NCBI RefSeq assembly: GCF_002150685.1
Contig: NZ_MSSW01000040.1
Span: 1-64,000, forward strand
DNA from: Algoriphagus antarcticus
GTDB taxonomy: Bacteria; Bacteroidota; Bacteroidia; Cytophagales; Cyclobacteriaceae
Direction: 5' to 3'
DNA: 64,000 nt
Under the pieces are notes generated by a model, which was not told the DNA's origin, made no database searches, and saw nothing but the letters and a program-made list of their open reading frames with translations. The first letter of the stretch is position 1. Each line of letters starts with the position of its first letter. Made by a program: the position numbers and the translations under genes. Below are positions 56,079 through 64,000 of the stretch, one piece after another.

Positions 56079-57425
56079 ATGTCCTCTAAACGGTACGCTT
56101 TTTTCCTCTCAATCACAGCCGCTTTGGGCGGCTTTTTATTTGGATTCGATACTGCAGTAATATCGGGAGCTGAGCGAGCTATCCAGGATGTCTGGAAATT
56201 AAATGACCTCATGCATGGTCTTGCTATCGCAATGGCACTTTACGGTACCGTATTCGGAGCATTATTCGGAGGAATTCCCGCAGATAAATTTGGTAGGAAA
56301 AAAAGTTTACTCTGGATTGGAGCACTGTATCTGATCTCAGCTATAGGTTCAGGAATGGCTCCAGATGAGTATTCATTTATGTTTTTTAGATTTATCGGGG
56401 GATTAGGAGTGGGCGCTTCTTCTGTGGTTGCACCCATGTATATCTCAGAAATCGCACCTGCCAAAAACAGAGGCTTACTCGTAGCGCTTTATCAATTCAA
56501 TATCGTCTTCGGTATTCTGATGGCCTATTTATCAAACTATCTGATTGGCACAGCTGGTATAGCAAACGACTGGCGCTGGATGCTTGGAATGGAAGCAGTT
56601 CCTGCTTTGATTTATACCGTGATGATTTTCAGAATACCGGAAAGCCCCCGCTGGCTTATTGCTAAGTTCAACGACCAATTCACAGCGAGAGAAATTCTCA
56701 CCAGAACTGATCCAGAGGGAGTAGATGAAGCTATTCGATTGGCAATTATTGAAGAACAAACCATCAAGCAAAAAGGTAGCTTCGCAGCTTTGTTCAGTAA
56801 AGCTTTTTTGTCTACAACCATGTTGGCCATTTTCATTGCTTTTTTCAACCAAGTATCTGGTATCAATGCAATAATCTATTTTGCTCCAAGAATCTTTGAA
56901 ATGGCAGGCATATCAACGGAATCAGCGCTTTTCTCCACCATTGGAATAGGCGTGGTGAATCTGCTTGCGACATTCGTAGGATTGTATCTGATAGATAGAA
57001 TTGGTAGAAAAAAATTAATGTACATAGGATCAGTTGGATACATCATTTCTCTTTCTCTCATGGCTTACAATTTCCTTGTGGGAGGAATCGATAATTTCTG
57101 GCTTCCGATATTTGTCTTTGCATTTATAGCATCTCATGCGGTGGGTCAGGGAGCCGTGATTTGGGTATTTATTTCTGAGGTGTTTCCTAATGAACTCCGT
57201 GCTTATGGACAATCCATCGGCAGTTTTACACATTGGATTTTAGCTGCTTTAATTGCTAACGTCTTCCCTTATTTTGCCAATCAATTTGGACCAGGATACA
57301 TCTTTGCGTTCTTCGCTTTGATGATGGTCTGGCAGTTACTTTGGGTGAAATATAAGATGCCAGAAACCAAGGGCCGATCATTAGAAGAAATTCAACAAGA
57401 CCTACATAACACCAATGCCGCATAA
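56079..57425 (+). CDS. Sugar-porter MFS transporter
   Basis: The 448-residue protein has twelve predicted membrane helices and the sugar-porter signatures: GGFLFGFDTAVISGAE in helix 1, DKFGRKKS between helices 2 and 3, FRIPESPRWLIAKF after helix 6, FFNQVSGINAIIYFAPRIF in helix 7, DRIGRKKLMYIG, and the late PETKGRSLEEIQ. It is close to XylE/GalP-type proton symporters for hexose or pentose. It overlaps the sugar kinase gene by 11 nt, so the pair probably imports and phosphorylates one sugar, most likely fructose or a related hexose. Confidence 0.95.
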   Translation: MSSKRYAFFLSITAALGGFLFGFDTAVISGAERAIQDVWKLNDLMHGLAIAMALYGTVFGALFGGIPADKFGRKKSLLWIGALYLISAIGSGMAPDEYSFMFFRFIGGLGVGASSVVAPMYISEIAPAKNRGLLVALYQFNIVFGILMAYLSNYLIGTAGIANDWRWMLGMEAVPALIYTVMIFRIPESPRWLIAKFNDQFTAREILTRTDPEGVDEAIRLAIIEEQTIKQKGSFAALFSKAFLSTTMLAIFIAFFNQVSGINAIIYFAPRIFEMAGISTESALFSTIGIGVVNLLATFVGLYLIDRIGRKKLMYIGSVGYIISLSLMAYNFLVGGIDNFWLPIFVFAFIASHAVGQGAVIWVFISEVFPNELRAYGQSIGSFTHWILAALIANVFPYFANQFGPGYIFAFFALMMVWQLLWVKYKMPETKGRSLEEIQQDLHNTNAA

Positions 57426-58290
57426 CGTAGTCATATTCGGAGAGATGCTTTGGGATTGCATGCCTTCTGGCGCTGTGCCGGGCGGAGCACCTATGAACGT
57501 CACACTTAATCTCCACCAACTGGGATTGAATTCCAGACTGATTTCTGCAATAGGAAATGACAAAGATGGCCAGAAGCTCATCGAATTTTTACAGACATTT
57601 GACCTTCCGGTGGACTTGGTTCAGATTAATCAGGAGCATGAAACATCAACAGTTTTGGTGAATGACGATGATCCAGAAAACATCAAGTACACAGTCGTAT
57701 CTCCTGTCGCGTGGGATTTCATCCAGTGGAATACTGACATGGATGAAGCCGTTAAAACATCAGATGCATTTGTATTTGGTACGCTAGGCGTGCGTAATAT
57801 AAAAAGTCTAACAACCCTGCTTAAATTACTTCATCATAAAACTTTACGCATATTTGACGCGAACTTTCGTCCTCCATTTTATGATTTTGAGATCATAGAG
57901 AGCTTGCTGGGTTTTACAGATATTCTAAAAATCAACGAGGATGAATTAGAGATTTTCGCGGACTATTTTGATATAGAACCAAGTGTAAAAAGCGTTTGTG
58001 GCTATCTTGATCAGCACTATCAAATGGATTTGATCTGTGTGACGCAAGGTTCAAAAGGCGCATTAATCTATAAAGGCGGAAATATAATCTCTCATGAAGG
58101 ATTTAAAGTAAAAGTAGCTGACAGCATTGGTGCAGGAGACGCATTTCTCAGCGGCTTTATCAAAACCTTTTTAGAAAACCAACCTCTTGATAAAGTTCTC
58201 GACTTCGCATGTAAACTTGGCGCTTTCGTGGCAAGCAAAAAAGGTGGGACACCGAGGTATGGGATTGGAGATGTCAATTCTTTGAATTGA
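57415..58290 (+). CDS. PfkB-family sugar kinase (fructokinase-like)
   Basis: The 291-residue ribokinase-fold enzyme has the N-terminal VIFGEMLWDCMPSG, the PGGAPMNVTLNLHQLGLNS substrate loop, and the C-terminal catalytic DSIGAGDAFLSGFI with the general base Asp. The start with GEMLWDCMPSG and the GGAP loop resembles fructokinases. It phosphorylates the sugar brought in by the MFS porter encoded just upstream (11-nt overlap). Substrate fructose is likely but not proven. Confidence 0.93.
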   Translation: MPHNVVIFGEMLWDCMPSGAVPGGAPMNVTLNLHQLGLNSRLISAIGNDKDGQKLIEFLQTFDLPVDLVQINQEHETSTVLVNDDDPENIKYTVVSPVAWDFIQWNTDMDEAVKTSDAFVFGTLGVRNIKSLTTLLKLLHHKTLRIFDANFRPPFYDFEIIESLLGFTDILKINEDELEIFADYFDIEPSVKSVCGYLDQHYQMDLICVTQGSKGALIYKGGNIISHEGFKVKVADSIGAGDAFLSGFIKTFLENQPLDKVLDFACKLGAFVASKKGGTPRYGIGDVNSLN

Positions 58291-58304
58291 ACTTTACTAG
58301 GTAT

Positions 58305-58389
58305 TTGTAAAAAGTAAATTTTGTAAAGTAACAGGTATACGCTACCTCATTCAATACACTTTTTACCACTTACTGTTTACTTGTTACAA
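58305..58389. repeat. Long inverted repeat between convergent genes
   Basis: Arms TTGTAAAAAGTAAA (58305-58318) and TTTACTTGTTACAA (58376-58389) match at 13 of 14 bases; the right arm includes the HIT stop codon. Between them are more AGTAA-like units. It could end transcription from both sides, though its 57-nt loop argues against a simple terminator. Confidence 0.45.
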
Positions 58390-58782
58390 TCCAAAACCTC
58401 CTCTGATCTTCTCAGCTATCTCCGCCAATTCCTCATTACTAAGCTTCAGTTTTGGACGGTTGAAATTGATATCATCCATGGTTTTCAGAGGAACTAGGTG
58501 CACATGTACATGGGGAACTTCAAGTCCAATGACAGCTACACCGATTCGTGTAGATTTAATCGTTTTGTCCATGGCTTTGGCCACTTGCTGCGCAAAAAGA
58601 TGTAGCCCGGAAAGAGCCTCTGGCTCCAAATCAAAAATGTAATCGACTTCTTGCTTGGGAACAACTAGCACATGTCCTTTGACCAAAGGCATGATATCTA
58701 AAAAAGCAATGTGATTTTCATCCTCCGCAACGATGTGACCTGGGATTTCTCTGTTGATGATTTTCGTGAAAATTGAAGCCAT
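58384..58782 (-). CDS. HIT-family nucleotide hydrolase
   Basis: The 132-residue protein has the HIT signature HVHVHLVPLK (histidine triad, with the catalytic middle His) and the upstream EDENHIAFLDIMPLVKGHVL. Family members hydrolyse purine nucleoside phosphoramidates or dinucleotides and belong to the HinT/Hint group. The gene begins only 15 nt after the greA terminator, so it must be read through that hairpin or have a nearby start of its own. Confidence 0.93.
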   Translation of the reverse strand: MASIFTKIINREIPGHIVAEDENHIAFLDIMPLVKGHVLVVPKQEVDYIFDLEPEALSGLHLFAQQVAKAMDKTIKSTRIGVAVIGLEVPHVHVHLVPLKTMDDINFNRPKLKLSNEELAEIAEKIRGGFGL

Positions 58783-58789
58783 AATCTGT

Positions 58790-58819
58790 AAAATAAAAAT
58801 CCCGGCAAAAGCCGGGATT
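58790..58819 (-). terminator. Terminator of greA, just before the HIT gene
   Basis: A 9-bp stem (58798-58806 with 58811-58819, arm AATCCCGGC) with an AAAA loop is followed on the minus strand by TTTTATTTTA. It starts 3 nt after the greA stop and ends about 10-15 nt before the HIT start codon. Confidence 0.88.
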
Positions 58820-58822
58820 GGT

Positions 58823-59296
58823 TTAGAATGTAATGTCTAATATTTCGAATTGAAGTGTTCCTGCTGGGGCTACTACTTCAGCTATTTCACCTACTTTTTT
58901 TCCGATGAGTCCTTTTCCAAACGGAGAAGCAAGCGAGATCTTTCCTGCTTTCAAATCAGCCTCTTCTTCGGAAACCAATGTGTAGGTGACAGTCATGCCG
59001 TTCTTGATATTTTTGATCTTCACAGTGGTTAAGATCCCAACTTTGGAAGTATCCAATTGAGAGCTATCCAGGATCCGTGCATTTCCCACTACCGCTTCCA
59101 ATTTTGCAATCTTAAGCTCCAAGTGACCTTGCGCATCCTTCGCAGCGTCATATTCTGCATTCTCGCTCAGATCGCCTTTGTCTCTTGCTTCAGCGATCTG
59201 GTTAGAAATATCAGTTCTCCCTTTAGTTCTGAGCATTTGAAGTTCGTCCTTCAATCGCTTCAAACCTTCTTCAGTATAGTATTGTATTGTTCCCAT
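58823..59296 (-). CDS. greA: Transcription elongation factor GreA
   Basis: The 157-residue protein has the N-terminal coiled coil (about 1-75; YYTEEGLKRLKDELQMLRTK, EAQDKGDLSENAEYDAAKD-like segment, the tip acidic residues DLSENAEYDAAKD) and the C-terminal FKBP-like domain (VKIKNIKNGMTVTYTLVSEEE, ISLASPFGKGLIGKKVGE). It rescues backtracked RNA polymerase by stimulating transcript cleavage. A long hairpin (59323-59361) lies 27 nt before its start. Confidence 0.97.
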   Translation of the reverse strand: MGTIQYYTEEGLKRLKDELQMLRTKGRTDISNQIAEARDKGDLSENAEYDAAKDAQGHLELKIAKLEAVVGNARILDSSQLDTSKVGILTTVKIKNIKNGMTVTYTLVSEEEADLKAGKISLASPFGKGLIGKKVGEIAEVVAPAGTLQFEILDITF

Positions 59297-59322
59297 ATTC
59301 TACTCTTAGTAAAAGCCACAAA

Positions 59323-59361
59323 AACAAAGTAACGGTCGCAAGACGGGACCGTTACCTTGTT
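59323..59361 (-). promoter_or_regulatory. Long hairpin upstream of greA
   Basis: Arms of 15 bp (59323-59337 with 59347-59361; core GTAACGGTC/GACCGTTAC) pair with one G-U in minus-strand RNA, with a 9-nt loop, and are followed by TTTTG. It lies 27 nt before the greA start and about 155 nt after the DUF421 stop. It may end DUF421 transcription or act as an attenuator of greA; the sequence does not choose. Confidence 0.6.
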
Positions 59362-59514
59362 AATAGCTTGTATTTGATTGCCAAAGATAACAAAGCTTTG
59401 AAACAAAGCAAAGCTCGGTTTTCAATCTTCTTTCTTTCTACCTGACTGTTAAATGTTTTAAAATTGAATGTGATGATGGACAAAATAGCGCCTCAAATGA
59501 TTGACAAGTCAAAT

Positions 59515-60225
59515 TCAGGTCAATCTAATTTTTCTACTAGCCACGAGCCATTCATTTTCTCCGCAAATCTCACAAGGTCTAAAGCTTTGAATATCTAGTT
59601 TAGAATCTCCACAATGTTTACAACTGTAAACTTCCCCTTTTTCAAATTCTTTAACTGGAAGATCGTAGATATCTGGCAGAATTGGTAAACCTGGGATAAC
59701 TTTATCGTCTGGATAATAAAAAACACTCAGATCTCCTGATGTCTCCAGGTAAGCACATTCTACCTGTCCCAGATGTGATACGCTTTGTTGTCGGAGCTGA
59801 GAAAATAGCTCGTCGTATGCCAATGATTCTTTTCTAAAGGATTTGTAAAGAATCTTACCATTCTCTACCAATTTCACTGGTTTTCCTTCAACAAATTTTT
59901 CTACTTTTTCAAATCTACCTGTTAAAAAGGTTATCAGCTTGTAGAGACTAATGACTATTACAAAGACTAATATTGCGGGAAGTAGAGCCACATCTTCGTA
60001 AAACATGGGATCACCGGCAGCAGAGCCTAATGATATAATTATTGCCAATTCAAAAACAGACAGTTGCTTAATTCCTCGCTTACCGGATAATCTTAGTACA
60101 ACCAGTACTAGGAAAAACATTACAGTAGTTCGGAGAAGTACTTCTGCCAAAAATGTGTAAGGAATATCTTCGCCAATCAGAAGACGGTTTAAGTTAAAAA
60201 GATCAAGTGATTCCTTGGATTCCAT
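59515..60225 (-). CDS. DUF421 (YetF-like) membrane protein
   Basis: The 236-residue protein has three N-terminal membrane helices (FLAEVLLRTTVMFFLVLVVL, QLSVFELAIIISLGSAAG, ALLPAILVFVIVISLYKLI) and a cytoplasmic DUF421 domain with GKPVKLVENGKILYKSFRKE and DELFSQLRQQSVSHLGQVEC. The C-terminus adds a zinc-ribbon-like four-Cys element (CKHCG and CEICG), an extra on this member. The ATG at 60225 is preferred; the earlier codon at 60237 is TTG. Function of the family is unknown. Confidence 0.9.
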   Translation of the reverse strand: MESKESLDLFNLNRLLIGEDIPYTFLAEVLLRTTVMFFLVLVVLRLSGKRGIKQLSVFELAIIISLGSAAGDPMFYEDVALLPAILVFVIVISLYKLITFLTGRFEKVEKFVEGKPVKLVENGKILYKSFRKESLAYDELFSQLRQQSVSHLGQVECAYLETSGDLSVFYYPDDKVIPGLPILPDIYDLPVKEFEKGEVYSCKHCGDSKLDIQSFRPCEICGENEWLVASRKIRLT

Positions 60226-60419
60226 AGCTATGTTCAAAAATGAAACGATGGCGCCCCCTCGCGACTGTGGCTTTTGATACCCTACAATTAGCTGTAGAAT
60301 AAATTTTGGGTTTACTTTCTAGCCTTTTGTAGTTCTTGACGAACATGGTCTATAAATCAAGTAAGCTTGTATTAACCAATAGCCGGTCAAGGGAGGCATC
60401 ATCGCCTGTCTATTAGTAT

Positions 60420-60803
60420 TTAATCTGTTGATTTAATTTTACCATCTTCATCATAGATCATGGTAACCGACTGTTCACCTTTAGTCATGAAAGTGACTTC
60501 ATAATAAGTGATCCCATTCTCCTCAAACATTCTTTTATTGGTGATTTCATCGGCTGAAATCGCGTCGTCCATTTCTATCACCTGAAGAATAGTGGGCGGA
60601 AGTTGGATAGTAGTAGATTGGTCCATCGCCCCTGAAAGAAGCGTGCCGTCCCGCTTTACCATGTTGGTATCATTTTCATGCATAGCTCCGCTCATTTCAT
60701 TTTGCGCTTCTATGCTTTCCTCATTTGCATTGTCTGACTTTTCACCACAGGAGAAAGTCAAGACTGCAAGAGTGGCAAGACTAAAAATTAGTTGCTTTTT
60801 CAT
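60420..60803 (-). CDS. Small lipoprotein (127 aa)
   Basis: From the ATG at 60803 a lipoprotein signal (LIFSLATLAVLTFSC, Cys near 18) is followed by an Asn/Glu-rich linker and a compact domain (about 75-127; QLPPTILQVIEMDDAIS, YYEVTFMTKGEQSVTMIYDE). The pattern resembles PepSY-like/BLIP small domains (ITYYEVTF with a following MIYDEDGKIK), though I am not sure. It is likely periplasmic or surface lipid-anchored. The start six codons upstream (60821) would be TTG. Confidence 0.8.
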   Translation of the reverse strand: MKKQLIFSLATLAVLTFSCGEKSDNANEESIEAQNEMSGAMHENDTNMVKRDGTLLSGAMDQSTTIQLPPTILQVIEMDDAISADEITNKRMFEENGITYYEVTFMTKGEQSVTMIYDEDGKIKSTD

Positions 60804-61245
60804 AGTTGATGTAGTTTTCAAAGTAGATAAACTTGATATTGAATTTTAAAATCAAAATACCGCCCAATTCTTTTTAATCTACAATTTGAAAGCTAAAATG
60901 AAATTCAGAACATATCGGGTTAAGATTTGGGTTTTAAAATACCTTATAAAATGAGGCAGATTCGCAGTTCTACTCCACGTGAACCCAGATATTTTCAGTG
61001 GATTTATTGAAAAATATTGATTTCTTAAAAAATAAACTCTCAATGATTTTACCAAAATGAATTCGTCACAGGTGAGGATAAACCATGTTCAAAGCACTCA
61101 CTATGCGCTTTTTATTTCCCAAAATGCGGACTCACCACATTTACCTAAAGTTTAAAAGTTGATTTGCCAATTGGAGAAATCAAACATTCATGATTCTTAA
61201 TATATGAAACGAAGACGATGATGCGTAAAATAGTAGTAGCTGCAT
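60804..61245. other. Spacer without recognised gene
   Basis: No convincing coding frame, promoter box pair or hairpin was found in this AT-rich spacer between two minus-strand genes. Near its right end one copy of a dispersed repeat follows (61246-61283). Confidence 0.5.
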
Positions 61246-61283
61246 ACTCCGTGAAAACCACTGCGTTCTTTATTGCTAAATGA
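61246..61283 (+). repeat. CTCTGCGAAAA/TTTGTGG-type dispersed repeat, copy 4
   Basis: Diverged copy reading ACTCCGTGAAAACC, ACTGCGTTC, TTTATTGCTAAATGA, just before the end of the dehydrogenase gene. Confidence 0.45.
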
Positions 61284-61288
61284 AAATA

Positions 61289-62224
61289 CTAAAGGTCTTT
61301 AAATGCCTTTTTGATCCTTTTGGCTAAAACTTTATTAATCTTTTCGTAAGATTCATACGTCCAGCCAGCCACATGGGGACTAAATAATACATTATCGCGT
61401 GCTGCCAGTTTCCCAAATTCTGCTTTTTGTTCTGGGCTGAACTTCTCAAACTTTTCATTTTCCAAAACATCCAACAATGCTCCTCGCAAAATTCCTTGAT
61501 CCAAAGCTTCATTCAAGGTCTTAAAACTGATCACTTCTCCTCTAGCCGTATTGATTAGCCAGAAGGGCTTGGCGAAACTTCTGAGTTCTTTAAGTGTAAA
61601 AAAATCACGAGTTTCCGGAGTTAGCGGTACATGAATACTCAAAATATCTGCTTCTGCTTTCAGCTTTTCCCACATCACTTCTCGGACGAGTTCATCTCCA
61701 AAATCCATCTTGTATTTGTCGTAGGCCAGCACATCAACCTTAAAGCCTTGAAGTCTGTGGGCAAACGACTTCCCCATATTCCCAAAACCCATGATACCAA
61801 CCGTTTTGCCTGCCAGTTCATGACCACGATTACCCTCACGATCCCAAATGCCTTTCCGCACTTCATGGTCCGCTTTTCCTAACTTATTAAATAGCGCCAA
61901 AAGCATCCCAACAGCATGTTCTGCCACTGCATCGCGATTTCCTTTTGCGGCATGAAAAAGCTTGATGTCCTTTTCAGCCATATATTCCAAATCAATCTTG
62001 TCCAGTCCAGCTCCTGCCCTGCCGATAAACTTTAATTTAGTGGCGCGCTCCAAAAGATCTCTATCCATCGGAGTCTTTGATCTAATAATAAGTCCATCAA
62101 AGTCTGCTACTATTGCTATGATTTCATCTCTTGTGATTTCTGGCGAGTAGATGACTTCATGCCCTTCTTTTTGCAGCATAGGCATGATACTTTGGTGCAT
62201 CTCGTCAATGATAAGAATCTTCAT
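61289..62224 (-). CDS. 2-hydroxyacid dehydrogenase (phosphoglycerate dehydrogenase-like)
   Basis: The 311-residue D-2-hydroxyacid dehydrogenase has the NAD-binding VGIMGFGNMGKSFAHRL, the catalytic Arg in INTARGEVIS, Glu region DVLENEKFEKF, and His in LFSPHVAGWTYESYE. GRAGAGLDKIDLEYM and KGNRDAVAEHAVGMLLALF match phosphoglycerate dehydrogenases (SerA class without ACT domain). It may start serine synthesis or act on another hydroxyacid. The ATG at 62224 (MKILII) is preferred over one at 62281 that overlaps mgtE. Confidence 0.93.
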   Translation of the reverse strand: MKILIIDEMHQSIMPMLQKEGHEVIYSPEITRDEIIAIVADFDGLIIRSKTPMDRDLLERATKLKFIGRAGAGLDKIDLEYMAEKDIKLFHAAKGNRDAVAEHAVGMLLALFNKLGKADHEVRKGIWDREGNRGHELAGKTVGIMGFGNMGKSFAHRLQGFKVDVLAYDKYKMDFGDELVREVMWEKLKAEADILSIHVPLTPETRDFFTLKELRSFAKPFWLINTARGEVISFKTLNEALDQGILRGALLDVLENEKFEKFSPEQKAEFGKLAARDNVLFSPHVAGWTYESYEKINKVLAKRIKKAFKDL

Positions 62225-62237
62225 TTTTCTCAAAGAA

Positions 62238-63605
62238 TTAAATATGTAGTAAAGACATGGCGACGAAAAAATAAACAGCAAGGCCTATCAAATCATTTGC
62301 AGTGGTGATAAATGGCCCGGAAGCCAAGGCAGGATTCACCCCAAATTTATCCAAAACTATAGGTGTAATAGTCCCCATAAATGAGGAAAGCAAAACAACA
62401 GAAAATAAGGCTATAGAAACGACCAAGGCAAATGCAACCTCATTGTCATAGATCAGGACCACCACAGCAAAAACGAAAGTGGCCAAAATCAACCCATTCA
62501 GCATCGCAACGAGCAACACCTTAATAAAACGCTTGGCTAAGGAATCATCAAAGATTGACTTATTTGCCAAAGACTGAACGACCAGCGAGGATGATTGAAT
62601 ACCTACATTCCCGCCGGTAGCCGTAATCAACGGAATAAAGAATGCCAATGCTGTCACTTTGCTTAGCCCCTCTTCGAAGAAGCCAATAAATCCTGCTCCC
62701 AACAAACCGCCACAAATACCAATCAGCAGCCAAGGAAGTCTGGCTTTAGTAAGTTTGATGACACTATCGTACTCATCCACCGTATCAGAAATACCCGTCA
62801 TAGCCTGGATATCTTCCTCAGCTTCCTCACGGATTACATCCAAGATATCATCGACGGTGATTCTCCCTACCAATTTATTTTTGGCATTGATCACAGGCAC
62901 AGATTCCAAATCGTACTTACGCATGATCTCAGCCACCTCTTCCTGGTCCATGTGAGTAGGCACAGAGATCACCTCTTCTTCATAGATATCTTCAATCTTC
63001 GTTTCTTCAGATGCAAGGACAATGCGCTTCAGGGACACGATTCCCATCAACTGCTGTCGATTGTTGACCACGAAAATTGAATAAATCTTACTTACATTTT
63101 CTGCCTGACGACGGATCTCATTGATCGTCTGTACGACATTCCAGTTTTTATTGGCGCGGATGTATTCTTTCGCCATGATCCCGCCCGCGGTGTCTTCATC
63201 GTAGCGAAGAAGTTCGAGGATTTGGTCGGATTTTACTTTATCCTGAAAATGACTTATGATATCTTCTCTTTCTCTTTCCAAAAAAAGATTGAGTATATCT
63301 GCTCCATCATCGGAATCCATCAGCTCAATCAGATTAGCCATTTCTTGAACTTCCAATTCCTTCAATACTCTGTGCTGAGTAGTGGCTTCCAACTCAATGA
63401 TTATATCAGCTGCTAACTGCGCATCCAATACCCGAAGTACAAAAATGGATTCCTCCATGGATAACTCGTCGAGCAGCGCCGCGATATCAGCCACATTCAC
63501 TCCGTCAAATGATTCCTGAATGAAGTTCAAATCCTGCGATTCGATTGCCTGCTGTAAACTTTCTAGGTATTCTTTCGAAAGTTCAAACTGCTTAATGATT
63601 TCCAC
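62238..63605 (-). CDS. mgtE: Magnesium transporter MgtE
   Basis: The 455-residue protein has an N-terminal MgtE_N superhelix (about 1-135), a tandem CBS pair (about 135-260; GGIMAKEYIRANKNWNVVQT, VPTHMDQEEVAEIMRKYDLE), a plug helix and five membrane helices (about 285-455; TATGGNVGIQSSSLVVQSL is the pore signature). Mg2+ binding to the cytoplasmic domains closes the pore. The start is GTG (63605), overlapping the rsmA stop by 14 nt; the next ATG is far inside. Confidence 0.95.
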   Translation of the reverse strand: MEIIKQFELSKEYLESLQQAIESQDLNFIQESFDGVNVADIAALLDELSMEESIFVLRVLDAQLAADIIIELEATTQHRVLKELEVQEMANLIELMDSDDGADILNLFLEREREDIISHFQDKVKSDQILELLRYDEDTAGGIMAKEYIRANKNWNVVQTINEIRRQAENVSKIYSIFVVNNRQQLMGIVSLKRIVLASEETKIEDIYEEEVISVPTHMDQEEVAEIMRKYDLESVPVINAKNKLVGRITVDDILDVIREEAEEDIQAMTGISDTVDEYDSVIKLTKARLPWLLIGICGGLLGAGFIGFFEEGLSKVTALAFFIPLITATGGNVGIQSSSLVVQSLANKSIFDDSLAKRFIKVLLVAMLNGLILATFVFAVVVLIYDNEVAFALVVSIALFSVVLLSSFMGTITPIVLDKFGVNPALASGPFITTANDLIGLAVYFFVAMSLLHI

Positions 63606-64000
63606 GGGAGGCTTCGATTGTCTGGGTTAGAAATATAAAATCTGCTACGTCCAATTGCTCGGCACGCAAATCCAAAATCGGATTTGAATTAAAGTCAGCA
63701 GGAAGGTTAAATGGTTTCATACAGTTACGAAGGGTTTTTCTCCTATTTCCAAAACCAGCTTTCACCACCTGTTTAAAGAGTTTTTCGTTGCAAGCCAAAT
63801 TTTCCGTTGCATTCCGTGTGAGTCGGATTACGCCAGAATTAACTCTTGGAGGAGGGTCAAATACATGAGGAGGCACGGTAAATAAATATTCTATGTCATA
63901 GAAGGCTTGCAAAAGGACAGACAGTATTCCGTAGTCCTTATTTCCTTTTGGAGAAGCAATACGCTCAGCTACTTCTTTCTGTAGCATGCAGACCACTTCA
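63592..64000 (-). CDS. rsmA: 16S rRNA dimethyladenosine transferase, C-terminal part
   Basis: The frame continues past the right edge; about 136 codons are visible. MLQKEVAERIASPKGNKDYGI (with GMFQKEVAERI in homologues), VPPHVFDPPPRVNSGVIRL, and the C-terminal KQVVKAGFGNRRKTLRNCMK are KsgA/RsmA signatures, as they bind the rRNA helix 45 tip. The enzyme dimethylates A1518 and A1519 (E. coli numbering) of 16S rRNA. The stop overlaps mgtE by 14 nt, so they are co-transcribed. Confidence 0.95.
   Translation of the reverse strand, partial: EVVCMLQKEVAERIASPKGNKDYGILSVLLQAFYDIEYLFTVPPHVFDPPPRVNSGVIRLTRNATENLACNEKLFKQVVKAGFGNRRKTLRNCMKPFNLPADFNSNPILDLRAEQLDVADFIFLTQTIEASRGNH

Overview
The window is a chromosomal segment of a Bacteroidota bacterium, most likely a member of the Cyclobacteriaceae (Algoriphagus-like). 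This is inferred from low-to-moderate GC, starts without Shine-Dalgarno sites, promoters of the Bacteroidota type (TTTG/TTG, 17-23 nt, TAnnTTTG), a hybrid two-component regulator with propeller repeats, LytTR/LytS signalling, bifunctional HisB, DUF1343/NamZ, and many DUF4369, DUF4412 and DUF922 type envelope proteins. No tRNA, rRNA, CRISPR array, phage or insertion sequence was recognised. Nearly all of the DNA is ordinary core and accessory chromosome.

Layout. 1-3.0 kb: the 5' part of a secreted beta-helix protein and two exported proteins (minus). 3.2-9.7 kb: a LytS/LytTR two-component pair, divergent from a 1331-residue one-protein hybrid regulator. 9.7-13.1 kb: sugar-nucleotide genes and a glycosyltransferase (minus). 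13.3-14.4 kb: a three-gene operon of two related small membrane proteins and an XRE regulator, with a palindromic operator in its promoter. 14.6-15.4 kb: proC, followed by a candidate ~140-nt small RNA with its own promoter and terminator. 15.7-20.9 kb: alaS-gatB-tlpA-like operon (minus). 21.3-25.8 kb: a D-threonine-aldolase-like enzyme, nudK, a small dead gene, an SRPBCC protein, DUF2306 and corA. 26-29.8 kb: exported proteins, including an esterase gene broken by one in-frame stop.

30.1-34.8 kb is the first half of histidine biosynthesis, hisG-hisD-hisC-hisB. A near-perfect promoter and a 27-codon leader peptide with five His codons precede it, so the operon is probably controlled by attenuation. 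34.9-45.9 kb is a run of mostly plus-strand genes: a TPR lipoprotein, a GT2 enzyme, namZ, fmt, a DUF4412 protein, folA with a hairpin over its start codon, an SDR, cinA and an acyltransferase E2. An ATP-grasp gene and a LolC/E-type permease lie on the opposite strand. 46-50.6 kb encodes a membrane hybrid kinase with a separate Cache-domain lipoprotein, and an OsmC-family protein. 50.9-58.3 kb holds the fused acyl-CoA mutase IcmF divergent from a CoA-transferase, then a sugar transporter and sugar kinase. 58.4-64 kb holds a HIT protein, greA, DUF421, a lipoprotein, a 2-hydroxyacid dehydrogenase, mgtE and the 3' part of rsmA/ksgA.

The signals that gene annotation alone would miss are the His leader peptide, the small-RNA candidate at 15.49-15.64 kb, the operator of the XRE/membrane-protein operon, a ~58-bp intergenic repeat in three places (two copies keep a short open frame), the Cache lipoprotein/hybrid kinase pair, the folA start-codon hairpin, and two decayed genes. 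All calls come from reading the sequence; no database search was run.
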